DNA of 45,896 bases from an uncultured Acidimicrobiaceae bacterium (GTDB taxonomy: Bacteria; Actinomycetota; Acidimicrobiia; Spongiisociales; UBA5794), in assembly GCA_947258985.1 (NCBI GenBank), contig CAMYKI010000016.1:1-45896 (forward strand), given 5' to 3'. Position numbers and translations under genes: made by a program. The notes beneath the pieces were generated by a model that was not told where the DNA came from, did no database searches, and worked only from the letters and a program-made list of their open reading frames with translations. Every line of letters begins with the position of its first letter. Within the stretch, counting starts at the first letter, position 1. Positions 7,172 to 16,958 of the stretch are shown here, one piece after another.

Positions 7172-9850
7172 TTACGCGTCGCTAATCGCGGCGTGAGCGG
7201 CAGCGAGACGGGCAACGGGCACCCGGAAAGGCGAACAGCTCACATAGTCGAGACCGAACTCATGGCAGAGTGCCACAGAGTCGGGATCGCCACCATGCTC
7301 ACCGCAGATACCGATCTCCATGCCGGGACGCTGCTTGCGGCCACCCTCGACGGCGATCTTGATGAGACCACCAACACCAAGACGATCGAGCGTCTGGAAC
7401 GGGTTGACCGGAAGGATGCCCGCCTCGACGTAGTCGATGAGGAAGCTCTTCTCGGCGTCGTCACGGCTGATCGCAAAGGTTGTCTGCGTCAGGTCGTTGG
7501 TGCCGAAGCTGAAGAACTCAGCTTCCCGGGCAAGAGGACCGGCGGTCAGAGCGGCACGTGGTGTCTCCACCATGGTGCCAACCTGGTACTCGACCGTGAT
7601 GCCACGCTCCTTCATGATCTCTTCGGCTGCCTCGACCACGATGGCCTTGACCCTCTCCAGCTCCTTCACGTGGATGGAAAGCGGGATCATGATCTCGGGC
7701 TTCGGATCGAACCCGTTCTCCTTGGCATCGCACGCCGCGGCGATGATGGCCCGCGCCTGCATGCGAGGAATCTCCGGCATCAGGATGCCGAGACGCACAC
7801 CACGGAAACCGAGCATCGGATTCTCTTCATGCAGATCATCAACACGACCGAGCTTGCGCTCGACTTCCTTGATCTCATCGCCGTGGGGAACCGACTTGTC
7901 GTCCTCGAGATCTTGAAGCTCGTCCTCGAGCTCGTCCTGACCTGGGAGGAACTCATGCAACGGCGGGTCGATCATCCGGATGATGACGGGCATGCCGGAC
8001 ATGGCTTCGAAGAGACCACGGAAGTCCTCACGCTGCATCGGCCGGAGGATGTCGAGCTGAACCTGACGATCCTCGGCGGTTTCCGCCAGAATCATCTTCT
8101 GCACGATCGGGAGACGGTCTGCCTCGAAGAACATGTGCTCGGTACGGCAGAGGCCAATTCCCTGAGCGCCATACTCCTTGGCACGGTTCGCATCTGCCGG
8201 GTAGTCGGCGTTGGCGAGAACACGGAGACGACGAAACTCGTCGGCCCATCCCAGCAGCGTTGACAACCACTTGTCGTTGATGTCCGGGATGACGGTCGGC
8301 AACTCGCCAACAAAGACCTCACCGCTGGTTCCCTCGATGGACACGTACTCGCCTTCGGCGATGACACGGTCTTCGACCGACATGGAGCGACCCTCGAGGT
8401 CAATCTCGAGTTCGGCGATACCGACAACTGCCGGCTTGCCAAACTGACGAGCAACGAGTGCAGCATGGCTGGTGCGACCACCACGGCTGGTGACGATGCC
8501 CTCTGCGGCAAGCATGCCGTGAACATCATCAGGCTTGGTCTCCGGACGAACCAGCATGACCTTCTCGCCGGCCTCGGCCCAGGCGACGGCCGTATCGGCG
8601 TCAAAGGCGACCTTGCCCACGGCGGCACCCGGCGAGACGTTGAGGCCCTCGGCGAGCAGATTGCCCGCAGCCTTGGCTTCCTTGCGGGACTCGATGGAGA
8701 ACTGCGGGTGCAAGAAGAAGTCGATCTGATCCGGGGTTACCCGCATCACGGCTTCTTCCTTGGAGATCTTGCCCTCCTCCACCAACTCAACAGCAATACG
8801 GACCGCAGCCTGGGCGGTGCGCTTGCCGTCACGAGTCTGCAGCAGCCAGAGCTTGCGGTTCTCGACCGTGAACTCCATGTCCTGCATGTCGCGGTAGTGA
8901 TCTTCGAGCTGATCGGAGATCGCCAGCAGTTCCTCATATGCCTTTGGCATGTCGGTAGCCATCTGGCCGACGGGGATCGTTGCACGAATACCGGCAACTA
9001 CGTCCTCGCCCTGGGCGTTGAACAGATAGTCACCTTCGATGTGATTTTCACCCGTTGCGCCGTGCCGGGACATGGCGACACCGGTCAGGCAATCCTCGCC
9101 GAGGTTTCCGAACACCATCGTCTGCACATTGACTGCGGTGCCCAGATCATGCGGGATGTTCGAAGCGTTGCGGTAATCCGTGGCGCGTTTGCCGCTCCAC
9201 GACCGGAACACTGCTTCAACAGCCAGTTCGAGCTGCTCGTTGGAGTCAGCCGGGAAACGGGGCGTGATAGCAAGGAAGCGCTCGACGATGTCCTTGAGGG
9301 CATCGGTTGGCAGCTCAGCGTCTGTGGCAACACCGGTCTTGGCACGGAACTCTTCGAGGATCTCCTCGTATGGCTCATCTGGATTGTCGAGAACGACGGA
9401 GCCAAACATCTGGATGAGACGACGGTACGAGTCGTATGCAAAGTGGGGATCGCCGCTGATCTCAGCGAGCGATGCGGCAACCTCGTGATTGAGTCCGATG
9501 TCGAGGACGGTGTCCATCATGCCGGGCATCGAGAACTTGGCACCGGAGCGGCACGAAACGAGCAGCGGATTGCTCGGGTCACCGAACTTCTTGCCCGTCT
9601 TCTCTTCGACGTGGTCGAGAGCGGCCCGCACCTGGTCCCACATTCCCTCAGGAACAGAGAGGCCGGCATCGGTGTAGGCGTTGCACGCCTCGGTCGTGAT
9701 GGTGAACCCGGGAGGTACCGGGACCCCCAGCCTGGTCATGTCAGCGAGGTTGGCACCCTTGCCGCCGAGCAGACCGCGAACGCTGTCCCAATCCCCAACC
9801 AAAGCCTCGGCTTCAGAGACCTCGTCGAAGGTATAAACCCACTTCTTCAT
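7172..9850 (-). CDS. ppdK: Pyruvate, phosphate dikinase
   Basis: This 892-residue cytoplasmic enzyme interconverts pyruvate + ATP + Pi and PEP + AMP + PPi, and its length is normal for the family. It has the N-terminal nucleotide-binding domain (LLGGKGANLADM at 27-38; NAQGEDVVAGIR near 278-289), the swivelling phosphohistidine domain (SRGGRTSHAALVARQ, His462) and the C-terminal PEP/pyruvate barrel (GLCRTEHMFFE; SFGTNDLTQTTFA; catalytic Cys849 in GICGEHGGDP). The ATG at 9850 follows GGCGGAAAG. It is divergent from the hydrogenase operon. With pyruvate:ferredoxin oxidoreductase encoded nearby it probably works at the pyruvate/PEP node. The PPi dependence and hence the preferred direction in vivo are inferred from the family. 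Confidence 0.98.
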   Translation of the reverse strand: MKKWVYTFDEVSEAEALVGDWDSVRGLLGGKGANLADMTRLGVPVPPGFTITTEACNAYTDAGLSVPEGMWDQVRAALDHVEEKTGKKFGDPSNPLLVSCRSGAKFSMPGMMDTVLDIGLNHEVAASLAEISGDPHFAYDSYRRLIQMFGSVVLDNPDEPYEEILEEFRAKTGVATDAELPTDALKDIVERFLAITPRFPADSNEQLELAVEAVFRSWSGKRATDYRNASNIPHDLGTAVNVQTMVFGNLGEDCLTGVAMSRHGATGENHIEGDYLFNAQGEDVVAGIRATIPVGQMATDMPKAYEELLAISDQLEDHYRDMQDMEFTVENRKLWLLQTRDGKRTAQAAVRIAVELVEEGKISKEEAVMRVTPDQIDFFLHPQFSIESRKEAKAAGNLLAEGLNVSPGAAVGKVAFDADTAVAWAEAGEKVMLVRPETKPDDVHGMLAAEGIVTSRGGRTSHAALVARQFGKPAVVGIAELEIDLEGRSMSVEDRVIAEGEYVSIEGTSGEVFVGELPTVIPDINDKWLSTLLGWADEFRRLRVLANADYPADANRAKEYGAQGIGLCRTEHMFFEADRLPIVQKMILAETAEDRQVQLDILRPMQREDFRGLFEAMSGMPVIIRMIDPPLHEFLPGQDELEDELQDLEDDKSVPHGDEIKEVERKLGRVDDLHEENPMLGFRGVRLGILMPEIPRMQARAIIAAACDAKENGFDPKPEIMIPLSIHVKELERVKAIVVEAAEEIMKERGITVEYQVGTMVETPRAALTAGPLAREAEFFSFGTNDLTQTTFAISRDDAEKSFLIDYVEAGILPVNPFQTLDRLGVGGLIKIAVEGGRKQRPGMEIGICGEHGGDPDSVALCHEFGLDYVSCSPFRVPVARLAAAHAAISDA

Positions 9851-9959
9851 GCTTTCCGCCTATCCATAGGAATTCATTCGCCCGCGCGCATGCGAGCCGA
9901 CCGGACCCTACCTCAGCAATACGGGAGTCGTTCCACAAGGGTCCAGCGCCACTCAAGTG

Positions 9960-9973
9960 GGGCCAATAGGCCC
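9960..9973. promoter_or_regulatory. GGGCC-AATA-GGCCC inverted repeat upstream of hydrogenase operon
   Basis: GGGCCAATAGGCCC is a perfect inverted repeat with a 4-base centre, about 65 bp before the hydrogenase start and in the region shared with ppdK. It matches 11 of 14 positions of the core of the mycobacterial DosR box (GGGACTATAGTCCC, recalled from the literature). A related sequence precedes nifJ. The outer flanks do not match the DosR box, so the regulator is uncertain. Confidence 0.45.
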
Positions 9974-10030
9974 ATTAACCCAATATGCCGAGTCCCTAGC
10001 GTGGTGGGGTTACCGAGAGGAGATTCGGCT

Positions 10031-11182
10031 GTGAGCGAGATGTTTGTCTCGGGCCAGTCGGGTATCGGCCGTTTGATTCAAGCGTTGGCCGAAAGGGGCC
10101 ACCGCGTTATCGGGCCGATAGTCCGCAACGAGGCCCTCGTCTATGACGAGATTGGCGGGGTGGAAGACCTCCCCAGAGGGTGGACCGATCTGCAGGAGCC
10201 GGGGCGCTACCGCCTCGAGCAACGCGGAGATGAGAAGCTCTTTGGGTATGTTGTCGGCCCCCATTCGTGGAAGCAATACCTGAACCCACCGGAAACGGTG
10301 TTGTGGTCGGGCACCATCAGCCCGGAAGGGTTTATGACAGACCCGATGCCGGAGCCACCCAAGTACGCGTTCTTCGGGGTTCGGCCCTGCGAGCTTGCCG
10401 CCATGCAAGTGCTCGACACGGTTTACGGATCCGACAACGGGACACCGGCCATGGCGGGCCGTTCGGCACAAAGGGAGCAGACGTTCATCGTCGCCGTTAA
10501 TTGTGTTGAACCGGGTGGCAATTGCTTCTGCGTGTCGATGGACACCGGGCCCACGGCCAACTCGGGATATGACATCTCGATCACCGAGATCGTTCATCAC
10601 GGCAACATGCGCTATCTCATCGAGAGTGGCACTGATGCCGGGGCCGAAGTTCTGGCAGAGCTGGCGCCGCTGGAGAACGCCAGCGACGATGAAGTCCAGA
10701 CCAGAGATGGCTTGCTTGCGGAAGCCGCGGCCTCAATGGGCAAGACCCTCGACACAGAAGACCTTGCCGATCTGCTCAAAGGGAATGCGCTCAATCCGCG
10801 GTGGGAATCAATCGCAGACCGCTGTTTGGCTTGCGCCAACTGCACTTTGGTGTGCCCGACGTGCTTCTGCAACACGGTGGACGACAACCTGTCGCTCGAC
10901 GGCACGCATGCAACGAGAACGAGGAAGTGGGACTCCTGTTTCACCCTTGGTTTCTCCTATATGCATGGACGCCCGATGAGAGAGAGCGTCGGAGCCCGCT
11001 ACCGGCAGTGGATTACGCACAAGCTCGCCACCTGGATCGACCAATTTGGCGAGATGGGTTGCGTTGGGTGTGGCCGCTGCATCACCTGGTGCCCCGTCGG
11101 TATCGACATAACCGCAGAAGCGGAGGCGATCCGACGCGGCGACCTTCGGGACACTCAAGTACGGATTGGAGGCTTCGCATGA
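10031..11182 (+). CDS. hyhB: Group 3b [NiFe]-hydrogenase beta subunit (4Fe-4S electron-transfer protein)
   Basis: This 383-residue protein carries two C-terminal [4Fe-4S] motifs, [12 protein letters not shown] near residues 267-278 and [12 protein letters not shown] near residues 344-355. Between them are CFCNTVDD and a Cys-containing segment (WDSCFTLGF) typical of the sulfhydrogenase beta family. It passes electrons between the gamma flavoprotein and the delta subunit in a cytoplasmic, NAD(P)-linked hydrogenase. The GTG at 10031 follows GAGAGGA nine bases upstream; the frame is open much further upstream, but that part lies antisense to ppdK. It overlaps the next gene by ATGA and begins the operon. 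Confidence 0.92.
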   Translation: MSEMFVSGQSGIGRLIQALAERGHRVIGPIVRNEALVYDEIGGVEDLPRGWTDLQEPGRYRLEQRGDEKLFGYVVGPHSWKQYLNPPETVLWSGTISPEGFMTDPMPEPPKYAFFGVRPCELAAMQVLDTVYGSDNGTPAMAGRSAQREQTFIVAVNCVEPGGNCFCVSMDTGPTANSGYDISITEIVHHGNMRYLIESGTDAGAEVLAELAPLENASDDEVQTRDGLLAEAAASMGKTLDTEDLADLLKGNALNPRWESIADRCLACANCTLVCPTCFCNTVDDNLSLDGTHATRTRKWDSCFTLGFSYMHGRPMRESVGARYRQWITHKLATWIDQFGEMGCVGCGRCITWCPVGIDITAEAEAIRRGDLRDTQVRIGGFA

Positions 11183-11649
11183 TGACCGAAGAGACTCTCA
11201 CCAAGACCGTTGCGGAACAGAGCTTCTTCTCCGGCTTGCGCGATGACCAGATCGAGCAACTGGTGGCCGTTGCGACCGAGATCATGGTCCCGGCCGGCAA
11301 GCCGGTCTTCGAGGAGGGCGGCTTCGCCGACTCGGCGTACGTCATCATCGCAGGCAGGGTGGCCCTCGAACTCGACATCTCTCATCGTGCCCACCACATC
11401 GTACAGACGCTGCACGAAGGCGAGGTGCTCGGCTGGGGATGGCTATTCCCGCCGTACCGCTGGTCCTTCAGCGCCCTGGCGCTGGATGAAACCCGGTTGA
11501 TTCGTTTTGATGCAGAACAACTTCGGGCTACTCACGAAGGCGACTGTGAACTCGGCTACGAGATGATGAAACGGTTTGCTCGTGTGATGACAAGTCGCTT
11601 GGCGGCGACCCGACTCCAACTGGTGGATTTCTATGGAAACACTCACTGA
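11179..11649 (+). CDS. Cyclic-nucleotide-binding-domain protein in the hydrogenase operon
   Basis: This 156-residue protein is almost entirely one Crp-like cyclic-nucleotide-binding fold. Residues 11-35 read SFFSGLRDDQIEQLVAVATE, followed by PAGKPVFEEGGFADSAYVI and AGRVALEL, then a modified phosphate-binding cassette (HEGEVLGWGWLFPP). There is no helix-turn-helix after the C-helix, so it is not a transcription factor by itself. The start overlaps the beta-subunit stop (ATGA), and its end overlaps the gamma gene by 17 bp, so it is part of the operon. It may sense a nucleotide or act as an assembly or regulatory partner of the hydrogenase; this role is inferred from position. The cassette lacks the usual Arg of cAMP binders. 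Confidence 0.88.
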   Translation: MMTEETLTKTVAEQSFFSGLRDDQIEQLVAVATEIMVPAGKPVFEEGGFADSAYVIIAGRVALELDISHRAHHIVQTLHEGEVLGWGWLFPPYRWSFSALALDETRLIRFDAEQLRATHEGDCELGYEMMKRFARVMTSRLAATRLQLVDFYGNTH

Positions 11650-12481
11650 ACCCGTCGTCATCGATCAGATGACGCCTACGCCGTTCCGAGTACGGAGCGC
11701 ACGCGAAGAACTGAGCCATACGTTCACGCTCGAGTTGGAACCACCAAACGGCGATTTTGTATTCAAGCCCGGTCAGTTCGTCATGATTTATGCATTTGGT
11801 ATTGGTGAAGTACCAATATCAATCAGCAGCAGCCCGGCTCGGGAAGCGACCATATTGCTGACGATTCGGCGCACCGGTGCGGTCACTCATGCCCTTGGTC
11901 GACTCAAGCCGGGCGACTTCGTGGGAATCCGCGGCCCCTATGGGACTCCGTGGCCCATGGAGGAGGCCGAAGGGCGAGATCTCCTCATAATCGGCGGCGG
12001 CATCGGTCTCGCACCGCTGCGGCCGGCCATCTACCACGCAATGGAGAACCGGGACAAGTACGAACGAGTCATCGTTCTCTACGGAACTCGGACTCCGGAT
12101 GACATCTTGTTTCAGGCGCAACTCGAAAGGTTCAGTGCCCGCACCGATGTCACCTCGTTGGTCACTGTCGACGCCGCCGATCGCGGTTGGCGAGGCTCCG
12201 TCGGCGTCGTCACAAGGTTGATCGGGCGGGTCGGCTTCGAACCGGCCAACACAACCGCCATGGTCTGCGGCCCGGAGATCATGATGACGGTTACGGCCGA
12301 ACGCTTGATGGAAGGGCACTCCATGGCCCCGGAGAACATCTACGTGACCATGGAACGCAACATGAAGTGTGGCATCGGGGTATGCGGCCACTGCCAATTT
12401 GGGCCGAAGTTCATCTGTACCGATGGAGCTGTGTTCCCCTACACCGAAGTCGGCGAGCTGTTCGATATCAAGGGAGTGTGA
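11633..12481 (+). CDS. hyhG: Group 3b [NiFe]-hydrogenase gamma subunit (FAD/NAD(P)-binding)
   Basis: This 282-residue flavoprotein belongs to the ferredoxin-NAD(P) reductase-like family. The FAD domain includes [20 protein letters not shown] near residues 43-62, and the pyridine-nucleotide domain includes [18 protein letters not shown] near residues 119-136 and MVCGPEIMM. The C-terminus carries a [2Fe-2S] site with four Cys ([17 protein letters not shown]). It exchanges electrons between NAD(P)H and the iron-sulfur chain. Its start lies inside the end of the previous gene, and the delta gene begins just after its stop. The known group 3b role supports NADP(H) preference, but the sequence alone does not settle NAD versus NADP. 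Confidence 0.93.
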   Translation: METLTEPVVIDQMTPTPFRVRSAREELSHTFTLELEPPNGDFVFKPGQFVMIYAFGIGEVPISISSSPAREATILLTIRRTGAVTHALGRLKPGDFVGIRGPYGTPWPMEEAEGRDLLIIGGGIGLAPLRPAIYHAMENRDKYERVIVLYGTRTPDDILFQAQLERFSARTDVTSLVTVDAADRGWRGSVGVVTRLIGRVGFEPANTTAMVCGPEIMMTVTAERLMEGHSMAPENIYVTMERNMKCGIGVCGHCQFGPKFICTDGAVFPYTEVGELFDIKGV

Positions 12482-12482
12482 G

Positions 12483-13274
12483 ATGGCTCTACCCAAACTC
12501 GCCGTCTACAAGTTCGCTTCATGCGACGGGTGTCAGCTGAGCATTCTCGATGTTGAGGATCTTCTGCTGGATATCGCCAGCGTGGTCCACATTGCCAATT
12601 TCCCGGAGGCATCGCGGGAGGTGATCGAGGGTCCGTACGATCTGACATTGGTCGAAGGTTCCATCACCACCCCGCACGACGCCGAGAGGATCCATGAGGT
12701 TCGGCGTCAGTCGAAGTTCCTTGTGACCATCGGCGCTTGCGCCACCGCCGGAGGCATTCAGGCGCTGAAGAACTGGAAGGACACCGACCTGTTCACCAGC
12801 ACCGTCTATGCCCACCCCGAGTACCTCGACACGCTCGAGACATCGACGCCGGTCAAGAACCATGTCGAAGTCAACTTCGAGCTGCGCGGGTGCCCGGTCG
12901 ACAAGATGGCTCTTGTCGAGGTGGTCGCGGCATTCGTGCAGGGTCGCAGACCGAACATCCCGGAGTACAGCGTCTGTGTCGAGTGCAAGCGCCAGGGAAC
13001 CCCATGTGTCATGGTCAGTCATGGCACGCCGTGTCTCGGCCCGGTCACCCAGGCCGGATGCGGAGCGCTGTGTCCCTCGTACAACCGGGGTTGCTACGGG
13101 TGCTTCGGCCCCATGGAAAGCCCCAATACTGAGATGCTGGCTGCCGCCTGGCAACGTCTCGGGGTAAGTCACCGCGGGCTGGTTGATGCTTTCCGCGGCT
13201 TCAACGCATATGCAGAGCCCTTCCGTATCACGAGCGACCATCACGAAGCGCTCGCAGTAGCCAAAGGAGAGTGA
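12483..13274 (+). CDS. hyhS: Group 3b [NiFe]-hydrogenase delta (small) subunit
   Basis: This 263-residue protein has no Tat signal peptide, which fits a cytoplasmic group 3 enzyme. Cysteines for the proximal [4Fe-4S] cluster appear in ASCDGCQLS (near residues 13-21), [10 protein letters not shown] (near 82-91) and RGCPVD (near 138-143). The C-terminal half holds the Cys set for further clusters, in [42 protein letters not shown] neighbour-overlapping longer frame starts at 12369 but would lie in the gamma gene; the ATG at 12483 starts the family-typical [11 protein letters not shown]. It is followed three bases later by the large-subunit gene. Confidence 0.95.
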   Translation: MALPKLAVYKFASCDGCQLSILDVEDLLLDIASVVHIANFPEASREVIEGPYDLTLVEGSITTPHDAERIHEVRRQSKFLVTIGACATAGGIQALKNWKDTDLFTSTVYAHPEYLDTLETSTPVKNHVEVNFELRGCPVDKMALVEVVAAFVQGRRPNIPEYSVCVECKRQGTPCVMVSHGTPCLGPVTQAGCGALCPSYNRGCYGCFGPMESPNTEMLAAAWQRLGVSHRGLVDAFRGFNAYAEPFRITSDHHEALAVAKGE

Positions 13275-13277
13275 GTC

Positions 13278-14582
13278 ATGACTTCAGAAGTCAGACAAAT
13301 CGATGTTGACTACATCGCCCGTGTAGAGGGCGAAGGCGAGATGCATGTGAAGGTCGTGGACGGAGTAATCGAAGACGTCCAGTTCGGCATCTTTGAGCCG
13401 CCCCGGTTCTACGAGGCTTTCATGGAGGGTCGCCCCTTCTCGGAGGCACCCGACATCACAGCCCGCATCTGCGGCATCTGCCCGGTCGCTTATCAGATGA
13501 GTTCTGTCCATGCCATGGAGTATGCCTTTGGCATGTCGGTGACCGGACAGTTGCGCTCCCTGAGAAGGCTGTTGTATTGCGGCGAGTGGATCGAAAGCCA
13601 CATCCTGCATATGTTCTTGCTGCACGCACCCGACTTCCTCGGGTATGAAAGTGCCGTGCACATGGCGGCAGACCACAAAGACGTCGTCGAGTTGGGGTTG
13701 CGACTCAAGAAGGCCGGAAACGCCATCGTGACCGTCGTCGGTGGACGGGAGATCCATCCGATCAACGTCAAAGTCGGCGGGTTCTACCGGGTTCCGACGA
13801 AGAAGGAATTGGAGACTCTGGTACCCGAGCTCGAGTGGGCTCGCGATGCGGCCATGGACACCATCAGGCTGGTATCCGGGTTCACGTTCCCCAATGTGGA
13901 GCAGGACTTCGAGTTCGTTTCGCTCAGCCATCCTCTGGAATACCCGTTCAATGAAGGGCGGATCGTATCCAACAAGGGTCTCGATATTGCCGTCTCCGAG
14001 TGGAACGACTTCTTCTTGGAGGAGCACGTCGAGCGGTCGAACGCACTCCACTCGCGGATTCGTGAGCGCGGGGCCTATCACGTGGGACCGTTGGCGCGGT
14101 ATGCCCTCAACTTCGACAAGCTGACCCCCGCAGCCCGGGATATTGCTCTCGAGGTTGGCCTGGGGCCGGTTGAGCTCAATCCGTTCAAGAGCATCATTGT
14201 ACGCGGTGTCGAGACTCTGTATGCGATCGAGGAGGCCCTGCGGATCATCGATCAGTACGAGGAACCGGCAAGTCCCGCGGTAGAGCCGAACATCCATGCC
14301 GGGGTGGGCCACGGAGCTTCCGAGGCACCCCGTGGAATGCTCTATCACCGGTACGAAGTGGACGGCAACGGCCGGATTCTCAAAGCACAGATCGTGCCGC
14401 CGACCGCACAGAACCAGCTGACCATCGAAGACGACCTTCGGGTCGTACTCGAGGATTCGCTGGAGCTACCCGACGATGAGCTGACCTGGTTGCTGGAGCA
14501 ATCGATCCGCAACTACGACCCGTGCATCTCGTGTGCGACGCACTTCCTCACCCTCAACATTGAGCGGATCAGCACTAAATGA
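13278..14582 (+). CDS. hyhL: Group 3b [NiFe]-hydrogenase alpha (large, catalytic) subunit
   Basis: This 434-residue protein holds the NiFe active site. The N-terminal ligand motif is RICGICP (Cys65 and Cys68) and the C-terminal motif is DPCISCATH (Cys416 and Cys419). After His422 a 12-residue tail remains, which the maturation protease is expected to remove once nickel is inserted. Family knowledge assigns bidirectional H2 oxidation and proton reduction coupled to NAD(P)(H), and in some homologues sulfur reduction. All four Cys ligands are present, so it should be active. The stop overlaps the protease start (ATGA). The hyp genes needed for the Fe(CN)2CO centre are not in this window. Confidence 0.96.
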   Translation: MTSEVRQIDVDYIARVEGEGEMHVKVVDGVIEDVQFGIFEPPRFYEAFMEGRPFSEAPDITARICGICPVAYQMSSVHAMEYAFGMSVTGQLRSLRRLLYCGEWIESHILHMFLLHAPDFLGYESAVHMAADHKDVVELGLRLKKAGNAIVTVVGGREIHPINVKVGGFYRVPTKKELETLVPELEWARDAAMDTIRLVSGFTFPNVEQDFEFVSLSHPLEYPFNEGRIVSNKGLDIAVSEWNDFFLEEHVERSNALHSRIRERGAYHVGPLARYALNFDKLTPAARDIALEVGLGPVELNPFKSIIVRGVETLYAIEEALRIIDQYEEPASPAVEPNIHAGVGHGASEAPRGMLYHRYEVDGNGRILKAQIVPPTAQNQLTIEDDLRVVLEDSLELPDDELTWLLEQSIRNYDPCISCATHFLTLNIERISTK

Positions 14583-15031
14583 CGGCAGCTGCGGTCGTTA
14601 TCGGCGTCGGCAACCGCTGGCGCCGAGACGACGCAGCCGGCCTCGAAGTCATCGACGCGCTCCGGGAGCGGGTTGACGATGATGTAGCTCTCGTCGAAAG
14701 CGACGGTGAACCGACGCGGCTGCTCGATGCCTTCGAGCTCGCTCCGACCGTGATCATGGTGGATGCGGTCGTCACCGGCAGTGCGACGGGCACCGTTCAT
14801 CGGTTCGCAGATAACGAGCTGCCAAACCAGATGGGGATCGGACAGTCGAGCCACCTCGTACAGCTGGTTGAGACGATTGAGTTGGGCAAACTGTTGGGGA
14901 AGCTCCCCAACGGTCTAGTGCTGATTGGGATCGAGGCGACCGATTTCGACAATGGTGAGGGCATGACGGATCCGGTGGTAGCCGGCGTCGACGCGGCGAT
15001 CGAGGCGGTCCTGGCCGAGGTGGTGGGCTAG
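14579..15031 (+). CDS. [NiFe]-hydrogenase maturation protease (HyaD/HybD family)
   Basis: This 150-residue endopeptidase opens with [20 protein letters not shown], the GxGNxxxxDDxxG motif whose acidic residue senses nickel; DAVVTG near residue 60 and QSSHLVQ near residue 96 supply the other likely metal ligands. It should trim the C-terminal tail of the adjacent large subunit as the last maturation step. Its ATG overlaps the large-subunit stop. The position and the match in gene order make the partner assignment strong. It is the last gene of the operon; a long palindrome follows. Confidence 0.93.
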   Translation: MTAAAVVIGVGNRWRRDDAAGLEVIDALRERVDDDVALVESDGEPTRLLDAFELAPTVIMVDAVVTGSATGTVHRFADNELPNQMGIGQSSHLVQLVETIELGKLLGKLPNGLVLIGIEATDFDNGEGMTDPVVAGVDAAIEAVLAEVVG

Positions 15032-15090
15032 CGGCAACTCCGGAGCTGTCCGCTGCAGGCCCGTCATGAACGAGTCCCATCCCAATGGTT

Positions 15091-15132
15091 CTTGCGTAGA
15101 TCAGGTCGCATATGCGACCTGATCTACGCAAG
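15091..15132. repeat. Perfect 42-bp palindrome (likely bidirectional terminator)
   Basis: Arms 15091-15111 and 15112-15132 are exact reverse complements with no loop, centred on CATATG. It lies between the convergent hydrogenase operon and the oxidoreductase gene at 15152. Its size and loopless layout are like the copies at 5038 and 6701, but the sequence differs. Confidence 0.88.
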
Positions 15133-15151
15133 TTCGGAAGGAGGTACCGAT

Positions 15152-16177
15152 CTAGGCGTCTGTCGTCAGCACGACCTTGCCGGCATAGCCGCCGCGTTCT
15201 ATGAACTCGTGAGCGCGCGCGGCCTCGAGCAGCGGGAATGTCTCGGCAATCACCGGTCGCAGCTTGTCGCCGACCGCCATATCGAAGAACTCTGCGAGGG
15301 TCTTCCGATACCAGTCCATGTTCTCCGCGGGGTACTTCTCCATGCCCGGCCCCAATGGTGCCGCCTTGCCGTTTGGCAACAGCTTGACCAGGCCTACGAC
15401 CGCCATGCTGCCGGGGATCTTTTTCATCCCGCCCTTCACCGCGCTGGCCATGCCGAGCATGATCAAGCGACCACCTTTTCGGAGCGCTTTCGACGAGCGC
15501 CACAGTTGCCGACCGCCACCGATCACATCAAAGACCACGTCAACACCGTCCCCGGTCAAGTCCCGGATTTGTGCGACAAAATCCTCACGGCGATAGTCGA
15601 TTGGAGTGGCGCCCAGCGACCTCACCAGTTCGTGGTTGTAGGCCGATGCGGTTCCGTAGACGTCAAGGCCCGCACGTACCCCGAGCTGGACCAGAGCACT
15701 CCCTACTCCCCCGGCGGCCCCGTGAGCGAGAATCCGTTCGCCATCCTGGACCCGCGCAGTCTGGTGCATCGCCACACTCGCCGTCAGATAGTTGACCACG
15801 AGCGCAACAGCGTCCACGCTGTCGAGGGCATCCGGAACCGGAACTGCGCGATCGGCAGGCGTGCAGACAAACTCGGCGTACCCACCGGCATCGCCAAAAG
15901 TCCACAGGGCAACCCGCTGACCCACTTCGACACTCGACACACCGTCTCCCACCTTGTCCACCACGCCGACAACGTCCTCGCCCGGCGTGTAGGGCGGCTT
16001 CTGGCCGGGAAACCAGTGCCCGCGCAGCATGACGTCGTAGCTCGACACACCGGCGACGAACGTTCTCACCCGAATCTCACCAGCCCCCGGCTCGGGCAAG
16101 TCTTCTTGACGGATCTGCAATACGCCCGGTTCACCGCGCTCCATCACGACAACGCGGCGATTCTGTGCCTCACCCAT
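15152..16177 (-). CDS. Zinc-free quinone oxidoreductase-like MDR protein
   Basis: This 341-residue medium-chain dehydrogenase/reductase has the GroES-like N-terminus (GAGEIRVRTFVAGVSSYDVM; PPYTPGEDVVGVV) and an NAD(P)H-binding loop HGAAGGVGSALVQLG near residues 143-157. The catalytic and structural zinc Cys of alcohol dehydrogenases are absent, which puts it with the NADPH:quinone/enone reductases. The ATG at 16177 follows AGGAG; the frame extends upstream to 16375 but that extension is basic and unlike the family. The substrate is unknown. It converges on the hydrogenase operon and stands alone. Confidence 0.88.
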   Translation of the reverse strand: MGEAQNRRVVVMERGEPGVLQIRQEDLPEPGAGEIRVRTFVAGVSSYDVMLRGHWFPGQKPPYTPGEDVVGVVDKVGDGVSSVEVGQRVALWTFGDAGGYAEFVCTPADRAVPVPDALDSVDAVALVVNYLTASVAMHQTARVQDGERILAHGAAGGVGSALVQLGVRAGLDVYGTASAYNHELVRSLGATPIDYRREDFVAQIRDLTGDGVDVVFDVIGGGRQLWRSSKALRKGGRLIMLGMASAVKGGMKKIPGSMAVVGLVKLLPNGKAAPLGPGMEKYPAENMDWYRKTLAEFFDMAVGDKLRPVIAETFPLLEAARAHEFIERGGYAGKVVLTTDA

Positions 16178-16334
16178 GATGGCTCCTGCTAGCAATGTTG
16201 CGATTGTCGCACGTGCTATCGCGGACTGGAAGAACGCATCGCGTCGATGAGGAGACCGGGCGGCAAGAAGTGGTCGCGCCGCGGAGGGCGTGGTCTCCGG
16301 TTGGTGCCTTTTCTGAGTGGCGGGACGAGAGGGG

Positions 16335-16862
16335 CTAGTTCGATCCGACGTCGTAGACGAGACGTATGGCGCCATTGACGTACGGAACCGACTCGATCAG
16401 CCGCATCGGGCCTTCGTAGGGGGAGCCAAACAGGGGAATCCCGTCGCCGATGGCTAGGGGCATGACGGTGATGTCGAGGGTGTCGATGGCGCCACCGCAC
16501 AGACCGTCGGTGATCACCTTGCCTCCACCAAATACCCACAAACGCTTTGGGGTCGCAGCCGAGAAGGCACGGATCGCTTCCGGCGTCGGGGTGTTGCTGA
16601 ATCTGATGTCGGCGTCGTCAGGAACCAGCAGACCGGTTCGACTCGTCAGCACCATTGTCGGCCGATCCCCCCACATCCAACCCCACTCGACTGCCTGGAG
16701 GTATGAAGTACTGCCCATGATGAGCGCACCGATGCCGTCGAGAAACGCCCCGAAGTCGAACTCTTCGATCGGATACCTCTCGAGGTAGTCGACCGATCCG
16801 TCCGGCCGGCACACGTATCCGTCGAGAGTGACGGCAAGACTTGCCACTACATCGTTGTCCAC
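16335..16862 (-). CDS. Dihydrofolate reductase / RibD C-terminal-family protein
   Basis: This 175-residue protein has the RibD-C/DHFR-like fold: SLAVTLDGYVCRPDGSVDYL at the N-terminus, ALIMGSTSYL near residue 50, and a dinucleotide-binding LWVFGGGKVITDGL near residues 110-123, followed by DTLDITVMPLAIGDGIPLF. Stand-alone proteins of this family are predicted NADPH-dependent reductases with unknown substrates; they are not the folate enzyme. The GTG at 16862 was chosen because AAAGGGA lies six bases upstream. It is divergent from the SRPBCC gene at 16959. Confidence 0.87.
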   Translation of the reverse strand: MDNDVVASLAVTLDGYVCRPDGSVDYLERYPIEEFDFGAFLDGIGALIMGSTSYLQAVEWGWMWGDRPTMVLTSRTGLLVPDDADIRFSNTPTPEAIRAFSAATPKRLWVFGGGKVITDGLCGGAIDTLDITVMPLAIGDGIPLFGSPYEGPMRLIESVPYVNGAIRLVYDVGSN

Positions 16863-16945
16863 AATCTGTCCCTTTCGCGGATTCCGACGCAATTCGTCAC
16901 CGCGTGGGAAATGCTACCGCTCACCCATCCGCGCCGGACTTTTGG

Positions 16946-16951
16946 TAGCGT
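16946..16951 (+). promoter_or_regulatory. Leaderless-type -10 element (SRPBCC gene)
   Basis: TAGCGT lies 7 bases before the ATG at 16959, with no ribosome site between them. Confidence 0.5.
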
Positions 16952-16958
16952 CGGTCGA

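Noticed and set aside
8465-10030. Long open frame on the plus strand antisense to ppdK, continuous with the hydrogenase beta gene
   Set aside because: It reflects high-GC codon bias of the ppdK gene on the other strand. The hydrogenase protein starts at 10031 with a ribosome site; the upstream peptide shows no family-like sequence.
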